From contig NW_009242973.1 of the NCBI RefSeq assembly GCF_000388065.1, positions 3,362,168 through 3,395,310 on the forward strand: a stretch of 33,143 bases of DNA, read 5' to 3'. The notes under the pieces are model-generated. The model saw only the letters and a list, made by a program, of their open reading frames with translations, had not been told where the DNA came from and ran no database searches. The DNA is from Fonticula alba. Its lineage: Eukaryota; Opisthokonta; Rotosphaerida; Fonticulaceae. Position numbers and translations under genes: made by a program. Positions 22,040 through 32,052 of the stretch are shown piece by piece (position 1 is the first letter of the stretch; the number at the start of each line of letters is the position of its first letter).

Positions 22040-24420
22040 CGGACCACCCGGGACGCCCAGCTCCCCGGAAACCCCGGCAGACCCGGGCTCCGCGGACTCG
22101 CCGGGGCTCGGGTCTCCGGGACCTCGCACATGCAGGCCCACAGCCAGAACCAGATGCGAGTCGAAGAGAAGCAATCGCCCGGCCGACTCCACGGCGAAGG
22201 TATCCGGCGAAGCCAGCAACAGATTTGTGGCTAGCAGCAGGGTCGGCACGACATCCGGCAACCGCGGCATGGCCATCCCATCCAGGAGGGCTCCAGCCGC
22301 ATCGACATCCAAAGGCCCGGACCCCGGGCCGCCGGTCGGGCCGCCGCTACTGCCACCGGCACCGCCGACCCCGGACAGCCGGGCAAAGGGAGACCGGATC
22401 AACGGGAACACCGACCCCGGTGAGGGAGACCCGCCCCAGCCGGAGGAGGGAGAAGGCGAGGACCCGGCGCCACCTGGCCCACCGATGCTCGACCCCCCGT
22501 CCGAGTCACTTCCAGCCGGGTGCCCTGTGGCGCGGGCGCCCGGAGCCCGGTACCCTGGCGAGCTGACCGTCGGGGATCGGGTGCTCGGCGGCCCGTGCCG
22601 ATGCGGCCGCGCCGGGATATCCCACAAGTGCCTGCCATCCGGCACCACAGTCAGCTCCATCTCCCGGAGAAGGAACTCATGCCCCGGGGTCAGCAGCGAG
22701 ACATCCAGCTCGCCGCCATACAGCGGGGCATCCGGATCGAAGAAGGCCCCACTGGCTCCGGGCCAGCCGCTGCCGGCCATGGCTCCGCCGGCTCCGCCGG
22801 CGCCCCCACGGCGGGTTTTCGCCCGGCGCAGGGTCCCGCCACGAGTAGCCAGGGTGTCCGGCCCCCGGGAGGCCTCTGCCGCGCTGGCCGCCGCCGCGCT
22901 GGCACCGACCGCCGCCGCCGACGGAGTCTTTGGACTGGAGGCACCCAGGCCAAAAAGCCGGCCCAACGACGCCGGGGCATTGGTGATCGGGGAAATGGCC
23001 GCCGAAATGACAGCCGAACGCTGGCGGCGGTGAGACCCGGTCGCGGCACTCGGCAAGTCCGGTGACACTAGCTGCGCCTTGGTCCGGGGACCCACCTCAC
23101 CTGGCCGGCGCGGCCGGAAGGCCTGGAATTTGGTCGCCTGGATGGTCAGCGAGATGGCCCGGACAGACCCCTGCAAGGCAAAGAGATCCCGACGCAAGTT
23201 GTCAACATCACGCTCGAGCACTATGCCACCATGACAAGGGCGCAGGGTGAGCAGGGGGATGCGGATGCCCGGGTGTTAGTCGTGTACGCCTCGATGCTGA
23301 GCTCCGTGTAGAGGCGGGGAGGAGGGGGGGGGGAGGGACAATTGGCTGGGGAGGGAAGGAAAGACGCACTGCCCATCTCCTGCGAGGTGTACACGAACTC
23401 GCGATAGTGCCCGGAGACGCAGCTTTGGAGGCGGGTCACCGCCAGGGCCGAACTCGAGGACAGCTCCTTGAAGACACTCTCCACATCGGAGGAGAGGTGG
23501 TTGTACAGACGGTCCGAAATGACTGGCGGCCATTGTGCCCAAGGGGGAGGGCCAGGACAGGCAGGGAGTTAGCGGGATCGAGAAGGCGCGCAATGCCCCC
23601 ATAACAGGGGGACACAAGAGGGAGCCCCGGCAGCCGTACATTGGTCCGCGTCGAAATGCGGGTCGCCAAATGTGTCGATGATCTCGCGCGGGAGGGCGAG
23701 CTCTGGCGGCTCGTCGCTGGTCGACGGCTCGGAAACCTGCGTGGCAGTCGTCCCCAGGGGGGGTGGGCGCTGTGCGGTCCCGGGAGCCGGCCGCGCCGGG
23801 TCAAGTCCGCTGCCGGGCGGCGTGCCGGCAAGACTCGACAATGAGGAAGTGGCCGTCGGGCGGATGGGCCTGGCGGCAGAGGCCTCGCCCCGGGGGCCGG
23901 CAGCGCCTCCAGCACCGACGGCGCTCATGCTGCCGATCGAGGCCAACGAAGAGGTGGACCCAGTGGCCGCGGCCGTGGCACCCGGGCGACCAGACGCGGT
24001 GGCTCCGGCACCGGGAGCCGGGCTAGAAAGGGAGGGCGATGTCTCACGCTTGTCGAAGGGATTGACCGCGGCCGGCCCCGGCGTGGAGGCACTGAGCCCT
24101 GGCCGGGGGGGAATCCGCGAGGGTGAGTCGAAAGGGTTGGTGTCACGCGTGCTGACGCTCGATGGACGCCCTTGAGAGAAGCCCGACTCGACGACGTCGT
24201 CGTCATCATCATCGAAGGGGTTGGTGTCGCGCGCTCCCCCGCCAGTGGGACGGCCTGCCCCGCTGGGTGGCGAGTCGAAGGGATTGGTGTCGCGTGTGGA
24301 GCCCGTCCCGGGGCCCGGCCGAGTGGCGCCATCGCCAAAGGGATTGGTGTCTCGGACATTGGAGCGCCCGGCTCCGGGCGCGTCCCTCCGATTGACAGTG
24401 TCGAAGGGGTTGAGCGACAT
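16074..24420 (-). CDS. EXO84: Exocyst complex subunit Exo84 (EXOC8)
   Basis: This exocyst subunit helps tether secretory vesicles to the plasma membrane. Exons: 24420-23640, 23522-23370, 23220-21052, 20894-19851, 19683-19466, 19358-18845, 18732-17780, 17528-17255, 17104-16908, 16821-16719, 16570-16392, 16178-16074 (stop TAA). All phases agree, giving 2,229 residues against about 725 in human EXOC8. In order: an N-terminal tail with six NPF motifs (residues 4-122); the Vps51/Exo84-type coiled coil at 250-340 (VSGHYREFVYTSQEMG, then LERDVDNLRRDLFALQG), which follows the human NVYQNYRQFIETAREI pattern; a PH-type domain broken by Gly/Ser/Pro insertions (LLREMELTVV, TLLLATNLLLAS, LLLFDSHLVLAVGLHV, SMFSIFADSAKFYL) up to about 1080; then the helical Exo84 C-domain (RLDDMAVAIAHRDFVEAYSHLL, about 1360-1381, and VGVHCLNLDLLVLEEAF near 2150). 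The start is the ATG just before the first NPF and just after a GCC/GCT-rich stretch. Confidence 0.93.
16265..16301. repeat. (GA)n in an EXO84 intron
   Basis: Uninterrupted GA run in the intron 16391-16179. The sense strand is (TC)n. Confidence 0.95.
17717..17742. repeat. (GA)n in an EXO84 intron
   Basis: GA run in the intron 17779-17529. Sense strand (TC)n. Confidence 0.93.
22005..22043 (-). repeat. GGC repeat coding polyglycine in Exo84
   Basis: A run of GCC/CCG on the plus strand, read as GGC codons in the second insertion of the PH-type region. No frame break. Confidence 0.85.
24055..24411 (-). other. EXO84: NPF motif array at the N-terminus of Exo84
   Basis: Six NPF tripeptides at residues 4, 26, 46, 67, 95 and 120. 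Four sit in a repeated RDTNPF unit. Five are followed by Asp, one by a run of six (NPFDDDDDD). The nucleotide repeats have diverged in the spacers while the motifs are kept, which suggests selection on the motif. NPF is the core ligand of EH domains, and an acidic residue after it is preferred by EHD-type EH domains (family knowledge). Confidence 0.9.
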
Positions 24421-24480
24421 CCGGCGGCGGCGGCGGCGGCAGCAGCAGCGGCAGCAGCGGCGGCGGCGGCGGCAACAGCC
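24421..24480. repeat. GGC/AGC triplet repeat just upstream of the EXO84 start
   Basis: The plus strand reads GGCGGC... then AGC/GGC triplets, ending two bases before the EXO84 ATG. It is probably 5' UTR of EXO84. Confidence 0.8.
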
Positions 24481-24854
24481 GGGGCAAAGGGGAGTAGGGA
24501 AGGAAAAAAAAGGCTGGAGGGCGGCGGAAGAGGAGGTAGAAGAGGGCGGAAGGGAGAGGAGGAGAGAAAGAGGAGAGAAAGGTATTGCCCAAGCACTCCA
24601 GCGTTGTGGCGCTCGGGCTGCTTTTCCTGTCGGCTGGCCGGCTTGCTGCCAAGGCCCGATCTAGCCCCCCTCCCGGTCCTGGGCCACAGACGAGGCCAAA
24701 CAAGGGCAGGCCCGACCGGACGAGGCAAGGCCTGAGACACTTCCCGCGATGCCAGGAGCGGGTGCACACAGGCCCCGGCCCCGAGCGACCGGCCCATTGG
24801 AATGCCCCAACGGACGGGGCACCAGCGCACAGACACCTGGATGGGGTGCTTTAA

Positions 24855-24880
24855 CTGGGCCCTTTCAAATTAAGGCCCAG
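24855..24880. promoter_or_regulatory. Inverted repeat in the EXO84-CAT2 divergent promoter
   Basis: CTGGGCC at 24855-24861 pairs with GGCCCAG at 24874-24880 around an AT-rich centre. With one bulged C the pairing extends by two bases. It is one of the few AT-containing patches in the region and could be a factor site. Function unknown. Confidence 0.4.
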
Positions 24881-25241
24881 CTCCGCCCATGTCCGCGGGC
24901 GCCTGATCGGCCGCGGGGGGGGGGGGCAGGAGAGAGCCGACGTCGAGCCCGGCTGTCTAGGCCCACGGCGGGGGCCGCCCAGTGCGAATTCGACGCGGGT
25001 GCTCCCACCATTGCTAGGGACTAGATTGCCGAGTGGTCCCCCCCCCCGCCCCCCGGTCCGGTCAATCACCGAGGGGGCCGAGACAGGAGGGGAGTTCCTC
25101 TTGTCCCCAGTGAAAACGACGCCCAGCGACAGAGGGCCCCAACGCGGAGCCGGCACCATCGGCCCCTTTCCCCTCTTTTGCTGTCTTCCTCTCTTCCCCG
25201 TCCCCTGCCCCCCCCCCCCCCCGCCCCCTTACCTCCACACC

Positions 25242-28200
25242 ATGATGCATCGCCTTCCGCGGGCTTCGCGCGTACTTTCTGGGCCCGCCAGGGCGGCCCG
25301 CACCCTCATCGGCCCGGGCGCCGCACAGTGCGCCATTCGCGTACGGCACCCTCACTCCCTCTTCTTTTTTTTTGCCTCCCTTGCCCCTGGGCCAGGAACT
25401 CGAGCACGCAAATACCCCTTCCTCTGACCTCCAGCTTTGTCGGTCGCGACATGGGATTCTCTCCTCTGCCGTAGGGGCTGGCCACCACGACCGCCGGGGC
25501 GCCAGCCGCGGGGTCCCTGCCCGCGTCGCACTTTGTCCCGGCCGACCCGCGGGTCCTCCCTCGCGACGATTTGACCCCTCTCTGGAAGGCCCAGTCGCAC
25601 CTGCCGCCGCTCCCCCTGCACCGGCTCGAGCAGTCCGTGCGCGGGGTGCTGAGCAATGTGGACGCCCTTCTCGGCCCGGCCGCCGTGGCCGAGGTCGTTG
25701 TGCGTATTCCCGCTTCCGCCCAGGCGCTTGCACCGGACGTGCCCTACCGACACAAGTACTGATCGAAGATGCAGCCCCTCGCCGAGACCTTCACCGATGA
25801 GGATGGCCTGGGGCCGGAGCTCCATGCGCGACTTGAACGCCTGGCTCAGACCGAGCCCGGGAACAATTGGTTCCTGCGCTTCTGGAACCAGCATGCCTAC
25901 TTCCAGCCCCGGGCCTCGCTTCCCACCAATGTCAGCTACTTTTACTCGTACACGGATGACCAATCCTTCCGGACCCCCCTGGCCCGGGCGGCCAGCCTCG
26001 CGCACCGTGCCCTCCAATTCCGCTGGGCTCTGGACCAGTGCGTACCCTCGGTGCCCCTGACCCCGGGCCCCCGGGCCCCGCCTTGCTCCTGTGGCAGATT
26101 CCCCCCTCCGGAGGAGGGACTGTCCCTGTGCTGACTGGCCTCTGCCCCTTACCTCCTCGCCCACCGCTGGCACACTCTCCGTCCCCCGGCCCCGGTGTCC
26201 GCCATCACAGGAAGCTTTATCCGGCGGAGTATACGCGCGATGGCAAGCCCCTGTGCATGCTGCAGTTCCACCACCTGCTCAATAGCTGCCGCATTCCGCG
26301 CCCCGGAGCTGACACCTTTGTGCAGCGTGACCGCGCGGTGCCAGGCAACCACCTTGGGCTGGTGGTTTTGCGCGGGGGCCACGTCTTCCACCTGGACCTC
26401 ATCTGCCCAGATACCGGGGTTATGTTCCCCGAGTCGACCCTGGCCAAGTATGTCTCAGCCCCGGGCCTTCCGTCTGGGGGAGTAGGGAAAAAAAAAAGAG
26501 ACACCACCACATCACTGCCATGACTTTGCAAGTGCTGACTCCCCGGGCCGCACCTCCTCCCCAACCGCAGATCGCTCGAGACCATCACCGAGCGCGCCGG
26601 CCAACTGGGCCCGGCCAAGTATCCCATCGGCCTGCTGACGGCCATCGACCGGGACCAAAGCGCGAAGGTACACACACGCCCACGAACCACCGTCTCTTCA
26701 CCGGCCTATGCGCTGTTCTTTTGCTGACATCCCGCCACCGCTGCCAATCAACCAGGGGCTCGACCTCCTGGAGCAAGCTTCACCCAAAAATGCCGCGCAC
26801 CTGGCGTGCGTGCGGAATGCCGCATTGGTGCTTTGCCTCGATGATACATCTCCCGACACGCCGGACCAGGTGTGTCGGGAAATCTGGCACAGCGACGGCC
26901 GGAACCGCTTCTACGATCACAGCGTCCAGATCATCTGCTTCGCCAATGGCAAGGCCGGCCATATCAACGAGGTGCGCTGGCCTGCTCCCGGCGAGCATCC
27001 CCTACAAGGACCCTGTCCCTCTGGCAGTGGCACCCGCCATGGCGTGCCGCGAGTGCTCCCGCATTCACATACGCACATATATGGGGCCATATACCTAACT
27101 GCATGCACCATGGCAAACATATTCACACATACACACGCACACACACGCACGTATACATGCATGCACACTTGCATCCATCCATACACGCACACGCGCCGCC
27201 ATCCCTCCTGCAGCACTCCCTGGCCGATGGCTCGACCTCTATCCGCGTGGCCGAAGCCGCCACCGGACGCGGACAGGGCGCCGATCGACTGAATGAGGCC
27301 CAGGCGCTGGGCTTCGACCCGACCGGGGCGACATCCGGCACTCTGGCCACCAGCTCCCTGCGGGCTCCCCGGCATCTGGACTTCGATCTGACCGACGACC
27401 TGCGCGCACAAATCACCACCGCGGCGACGGCCGTGCGGGAGGACGCCGGGCGCCGGGACATGCGGCAGTTCGACTTCCGGGGCTTCGGCTCGGCGCACAT
27501 CAGCAAGCGCCTGCACCAGAGTCCGGATGCCTTTGTGCAGATGGCCATGCAGCTGGCCTACCGGCGTCTGCATGGCATGGCCTGCTCCACATACGAGACC
27601 GGCCAAACGCGTCTCTTCGCCGGTGGCCGGACCGAAGCCATCCGCACGGTCAGCCACGAGTCGGTCATGTGGACGACGGCCATGATGGATGACACCTTCA
27701 ATGTGCGTGCCACCGCTGCCGCTGCCGCCGCCGCCGCCGCCGCCGATTTGGCCCCTGACCCTCTTTCCTCTCGCTTGCCCTTTTTCTCCCCTTACCCCAC
27801 CTTGGCCGAGCCAGCCCGAGGTCCGGGCATACCTCCTGGATAATGCCCTCCGTAGGCATGCTACCACCACCCGGGCCGTGGTCGAGGGCTCCGGCTTTGA
27901 TCGGCACCTTTCGGGTCCGTACTGCGCCACTGGCTCCGGCCATCTTCACCTGTCTGATCGCCCTTTGCTCGGCCCTACACTAGTCCCCCCTGGCCGATCG
28001 TGCCTCGGGGGGGGGGGGGGGGGGCAATGAACAGGAAGGAAAACACATCACGCAGGCTACCCCGACACTAACGTGCAACACACATTGGACATTTACTTTC
28101 ACACACACACACACACAGCACTCAAGTATGTGCTCGAGCCTGGTGAGACGGACCCCTTCCTGGAGAGCGCCATCCTGGATGCCTCGCGGCAGTGGACCCT

Positions 28201-28426
28201 GTCTACCTCGCAGCTGGTTAGCCCAGCTGTTAATGGCTACGGCTGGGGCCAGGTTTGCGACCAGGGGTATGGCATCCCGTACCTGGTGCAGGCGGACTCG
28301 CTTCGCTTCAGTGTGGCCTGTCTGTCGGGCTACGCCCGTGCGGCCGACATGAATGAGGCCATCGGCGCCGCGCTCGAGGACATGAACCAGCTCCTGTTGG
28401 CACACCCGCCCCCGGCGCGGGTGTGA
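25242..28426 (+). CDS. CAT2: Carnitine O-acetyltransferase, probably mitochondrial (CAT2-like)
   Basis: The enzyme moves acetyl (or short acyl) groups reversibly between CoA and carnitine. Exons: 25242-25340, 25475-25699, 25769-26037, 26211-26447, 26571-26667, 26756-26971, 27214-27702, 27815-27914, 28119-28426. All are in phase and give 679 residues, close to yeast Cat2. Conserved blocks: QSHLPPLPLHRLEQSV (about 65), the family's N-terminal substrate-shuttle signature; NNWFLRFWNQHAY; GKPLCMLQFHHLLNSCRIP; LLTAIDRDQSAK; IWHSDGRNRFYDHSVQIICF; the catalytic His 382 in HSLADG, the first codon of exon 7; SPDAFVQMAMQLAY; TYETGQTRLFAGGRTEAIR; STSQ at about 606-609. The start is Arg/Ala-rich with few acids, as a mitochondrial presequence would be; a second ATG follows directly. 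The C-terminus (PPARV) is not a PTS1. Tyr sits where CrAT has its acyl-tunnel-blocking Met and long-chain enzymes have Gly, favouring short acyl chains (inference). Confidence 0.96.
27118..27194. repeat. CA-rich repeat in a CAT2 intron
   Basis: ACAC, GCAC and ACGC units in the intron 26972-27213, just before the exon with the catalytic His. Confidence 0.92.
28004..28117. repeat. G run and (CA)n in the last CAT2 intron
   Basis: A run of Gs at about 28009-28024 and a CA tract (28101-28116) that runs straight into the CAG acceptor of the last exon. Confidence 0.92.
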
Positions 28427-28862
28427 GGCCGGGCCCCACCGTTGGCATCTGCGCCATGAATACACCACAGCGACATCCGGTCCGGTCATTTGTACCTACC
28501 TCCCCCTGGCAGGGCCTTTGTTCCCGGTCACAAGCGGGGCGAGACGGAGCGGGTTCTTTGCGTGCGGCAACGAATGAGCATGCACTGTGCGTTGGGCGCG
28601 ATCTGCCAACTGCTCGAGGGTGCAGGGCCTGGGGGGGCCCACCTCAACGATCGGACACACGCGATCGGCCAGCCGGCGGATATACATTCCTTGCGAAGAC
28701 TCTTCGGGGGGTGCTTGACAAGGGGCCGAGGCCCGGGCCCGGCCGCAGTGAGCTCTCCTCTCGCCCTCTCCCGCCCTCCTTCCGCCCCTCCGTCGGTCTT
28801 CCGCATTCAGCCCTCGCGCGCGACACCCATACACAATCGGCATCCCTGCCTCCCTGCCGGCC
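28427..28862. other. CAT2-PIGB intergenic region
   Basis: It holds the 3' flank of CAT2 and the presumed promoter and 5' UTR of PIGB. I see no AATAAA and no TATA box. Pyrimidine-rich sequence at 28750-28860 precedes the PIGB start. Reading frames here show no family resemblance. Confidence 0.5.
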
Positions 28863-31800
28863 ATGGGCACACCCAAATCGGTTCTGCTCCGCCGCCAGCG
28901 AGCCGCCCTGCGGCCGCCCACCGGCAACGCGGATGAAGCGCCAACCATCTCTGGCCCGGCACCCCCTGCGACCTCAGCCGCTGTCCCGTGCGGTGCCCCG
29001 CTGGTTTCGACTCGGCACCTTCTGGCTGCTGTCCTGCTCCTGCGCTTGGCGCAGGCTCTTCTCCAACGAACAGCCTTCAGCCCGGACGAGTTCTGGCAGT
29101 CCCTCGAGCCGGCCTACTTCCTCGCCTTTGGATATCCTTGCTTGTGCCACACCTCCCCCCCCCCCCCCGGCAGTTCTTTATCCCGAGCCTCCCCTCGCTC
29201 CCTTCCCTCCCCCCCGTTGAATGAGCGCGTGACACGACCGCCCCGAGCCGATGTCGATACGATGTCTGGGCAGGAGAAGCAGGCAAGGCAAGGCAAGGCA
29301 AGGCAACCCCCCATATGGCGGGCCCTGTGGCTTCAGATGCGCGCAACATTCAGCGCCTCGAAGACTGGCAGAGCTCCCGGAGGCCAGTAGGCAGGATGTC
29401 GTCACTCATCCTGCCCACGCCATATGGTGGCTCGCCATTCGCCCCCCCCCCCCTTCCCTCTTGCTTGACATCGTGCGATGCGAGAGGCGAGCCGACATCC
29501 GCTCGCCTCCGCCGCTCGCAGGAAAGAGAGTCCGACCCACCCGATGCACCGCTGCCCACTCGCCGCCTCGCCCGCCAGACAAATCCCCGGTTGTTGCCTT
29601 GACTCCCCTGCTTGACCCCCCCCCCTCTCCTGGAACCCCACACATCGGGCAATTTGACCTGGGAGTGGACAGCCACGCGCCTACGTGGCTGGCTTCACCC
29701 GGGCCTCTTCGCCTGCGTGTACTTTCTACTTGGGAAACTCGGCCTCGAGGGCACGCGCCTTCTGGTACGCTTCTCTCCTTGTGCCCAGAGAAGATGTCGA
29801 TGTGGTGCTAACCACCGGCGGATGCCCTGCGAGCAGATCCTCGGCCCCCGGCTCCTGCAGGGTCTCATCGCCTTTGCCACGGACATGGCCACTTGGCGCC
29901 TTGGGAGTCGCCTTTTCTCCCGGGCCGCAGGACGTTGGGCGGTGCGCCGGTTGCCTGACCTGCCTGCTTGCCCCCTCTGCCACCCCCCTCCGCCCCGCCC
30001 TCCCCTACTGCACGTCCTGACACGAGCCCGTGCGATGGCGCACACCCGGCCAGCTTCTCTTCTCGGTTGGACTCTGGTTCAATGGCTATGCCCTCACCCG
30101 GACCCTGGGGAACTCGCTGGAGACGTGTCTGCTCGCGTGGGCCCTGGCCCTGTGGCCTTGCGCCCAGACTCCGGCCCGTGGGACTCGCTATGTGCCGGGC
30201 TTGGCGCTGGCTGCCCTGGCGGCGGCCGTCCGTCCCACGGCCCTGGTCTACTGCCTGCCGCTGGGGCTGGTGGAGCTGGCTAGTCTCGTGTCCACGGCAC
30301 GAGGCGGTCTTTCGGCCAAACGACGCCTGGCCGTTGGCTGGGTACTGCTGTGTACCCTGGTCGGGTGCGATATATGGCCAGTGCTTGTGCTGTTTCCCCC
30401 CCCCCCCCCCCCCCACCTCCCCTCCCTCGGCCCCTCGGGGAGTGCGCACATGTGAGCCCGCCTGCTGACCATAGCCATTCGCGTCTGCCTCCCCCTGCCG
30501 GACCCACACACGCGCACACACCGCTGCCCAGCATGACGGTCTTCGCGCTGAACGCCCAGCTTGACCGGCGGCTGTATGCCCTGGCGGCCGAGCACTTCCT
30601 CGGACCGGGCGAGGCAGCCGCCGGGCTGGCGCAGCTTTGGTCTTGGAGGCCGACGCTGCTGAACTTCCTGCGCTTCAACTTCACCCTCTCGCTGTCCTCC
30701 TTTTACGGGGTCCACGGGTGGCTGTGGTATTGGACTGAGGGCATAACCGTGGTGGTGGGCGTGTGGCTGGTGCCCCTTGCGGCCGGTGTCGCCGGTGCCC
30801 TGGCCCGCCCTCCGGGAGACCCGTTTGCCCGGCGCATTGGCTGGCTCCTGACGCCGGCGATTTTCTTTGTGGTCGTACATTCGCTGCTTGCACATAAGGA
30901 GCACCGGTGCGTCGGGTGGTGCATGCCGGACCGGTGGCACGCGAAGGGCGCGGCAAGCGGCCAGGGGAGGGACACGGAGACCGGGAGCGCACGCGCCGCA
31001 GATCCAAGATGCTGACCGCTTGCCCAGCTTCATTCTCCCCGTGGTGCCGGCCTGTCTGGCGGTGGCCGGAGCCGGCATGGAACGCCTGGTCGACGGCCTG
31101 GCCCCGGGACCCGTGCTCGCCCACAGCGAGGCAACATCCCCGGCGCCACGGTCGCGCTTCCTGGCCGGCGGCTTGGTGATGGCCGGCCTCCTGGCCAACC
31201 TGCTGGCCTTCCTCTTTTTCGGCTTCATTCACCAGGCCGCCCCGATCGGAGCCAGTCTCTTCCTCCGACGCATGGCTCCTGGCAGGTGCGCTCCTCCGGG
31301 GTGTGCGCTACAACGAGAGTCCAGAGGAGGGGGGGCGGGGGGGGCGAGGGACTGAAAGGCCGCCGGGGAGGGCATGCTGCCGCTTGAGTCCTGCGCTCCG
31401 GAAACTAACCCACCCATCGGTCGGGCCCCCTTTACACAGTGAGGGCATCCTCATGCTGACTCCCTGCCATCTGACACCGCTGGCATCGTACCTGGGCGAC
31501 ATGCGCGGCACGCCCGTGCGCTTCACCACCTGCGAGCCGCCCCTGCCGGAGGAAGCCCTGTCACCGGACTTCGTGGCCTCCCTCCGCCGCCGGGCGGCCA
31601 TGGATGTCCCCGGCTCGCGGGCGCCCCTGCGCGGCTCCACCTCCCCATATGCCGATGCCCCGGGGAACATCTTCGTCACCGTGGCCGCAGGGGCCGGGTA
31701 CCGTCCCGAGACGGATCTCCTCTTCTCGGCCGGCAGTTCGGCCGAGACCCTGCAGACGGCCACCTCCCTGATGGAGGCCGAAGTTTTCGCCGGTCGCAAG

Positions 31801-32052
31801 CCCTCCTTCGTTGTCCTGTACGAGGGGCTCCTCCGGCGCCTGGGCCAGCTGGACCCGGCCCTACTCGAGGGCTATGAGTTGGTGCGTGTGCTCAACGCGG
31901 TGGCGCTGGTCTGCCCTCGGGCCCGCAGCATGGTGGCTTGTGATTCTGACACACGTGCCCGCCAGTGTGCTGAATTCTCCGACGGCCCGGTCCGGGTGGA
32001 TTCGCGCTACGAAGGTCAGCTTCTGATTCTCTGTCGTGATGTGGCGGAATGA
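28863..32052 (+). CDS. PIGB: GPI mannosyltransferase 3 (PIG-B / Gpi10, GT22 family)
   Basis: This ER membrane enzyme adds the third mannose to the GPI-anchor precursor, using dolichyl-phosphate mannose. Exons: 28863-29131, 29644-29764, 29837-29941, 30054-30364, 30532-30906, 31028-31285, 31440-32052; 683 residues. Hydrophobic segments run from residue 45 to about 480. The first luminal loop keeps the GT22 acidic motif in FSPDEFWQSLEPAYFLAFG, followed after splicing by SGNLTWEWT (the family's LTWEW). Further matches: GPRLLQGLIAFATD, YALTRTLGNSLET, VRPTALVYCLP, NFLRFNFTLSLSSFYGVHGW, LLAHKEHR joined to FILPVVP (the family HKEFRF block, residues 390-400), and LMLTPCHLTPLASYL in the last exon. The first intron is AT-AC (separate entry); the other five are GT-AG. 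It lies 436 bases after CAT2 on the same strand, with no sign of co-transcription. Confidence 0.96.
29132..29643 (+). other. AT-AC U12-type (minor spliceosome) intron in PIGB
   Basis: The conserved reading frame breaks inside the FG..NLTWEW motif. Exon 1 ends TTT GG and continues ATATCCTTGC, which matches 8 of the first 9 bases of the U12 AT-AC donor consensus (ATATCCTTT). An in-frame TGA at about 29600-29602 forces the 3' splice site to lie downstream of it, yet there is no AG between there and 29674. Ending the intron at CAC (29641-29643) leaves A TCG GGC AAT, which restores the frame as FG-SG-NLTWEW. Branch-site candidates are TTGCCTTGAC (29594-29603, A at 29602) and CTGCTTGAC (A at 29615), 41 and 28 bases from the end; both are somewhat farther than is typical. 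At 512 bases it is the longest PIGB intron, and it contains C runs and an AGGCA repeat. Confidence 0.85.
29276..29307. repeat. AGGCA tandem repeat inside the AT-AC intron
   Basis: Four or five copies of a 5-base GGCAA unit. Non-coding. Confidence 0.9.

Larger units (their letters stand above)
24421..25241. promoter_or_regulatory. Divergent intergenic region between EXO84 and CAT2
   Basis: It must carry the 5' ends of both genes. It holds the triplet repeat next to EXO84, a purine-rich stretch on the plus strand (24495-24580), G and C runs (24917-24926, 25038-25055, 25208-25222), and a near-palindrome at 24855-24880. I see no clear TATA box and no further coding exon. Confidence 0.6.

Noticed and set aside
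21915-23033. 372-codon plus-strand open frame
   Set aside because: Antisense shadow of EXO84 exon 3; the Pro runs mirror the coding Gly runs.
25760-25762. In-frame TGA in CAT2 as a sign of a pseudogene or selenocysteine
   Set aside because: It lies inside a 69-base intron (25700-25768) with a GTGCGT donor and AAG acceptor. Removing it joins AEVV to MQPLAETF in frame, as the family alignment expects.
29132-29643. Frame break in PIGB explained by sequencing error or a missing exon
   Set aside because: The break has a near-perfect U12 AT-AC donor, branch-like motifs and an AC end in the right phase, and the joined protein matches the family without missing residues.
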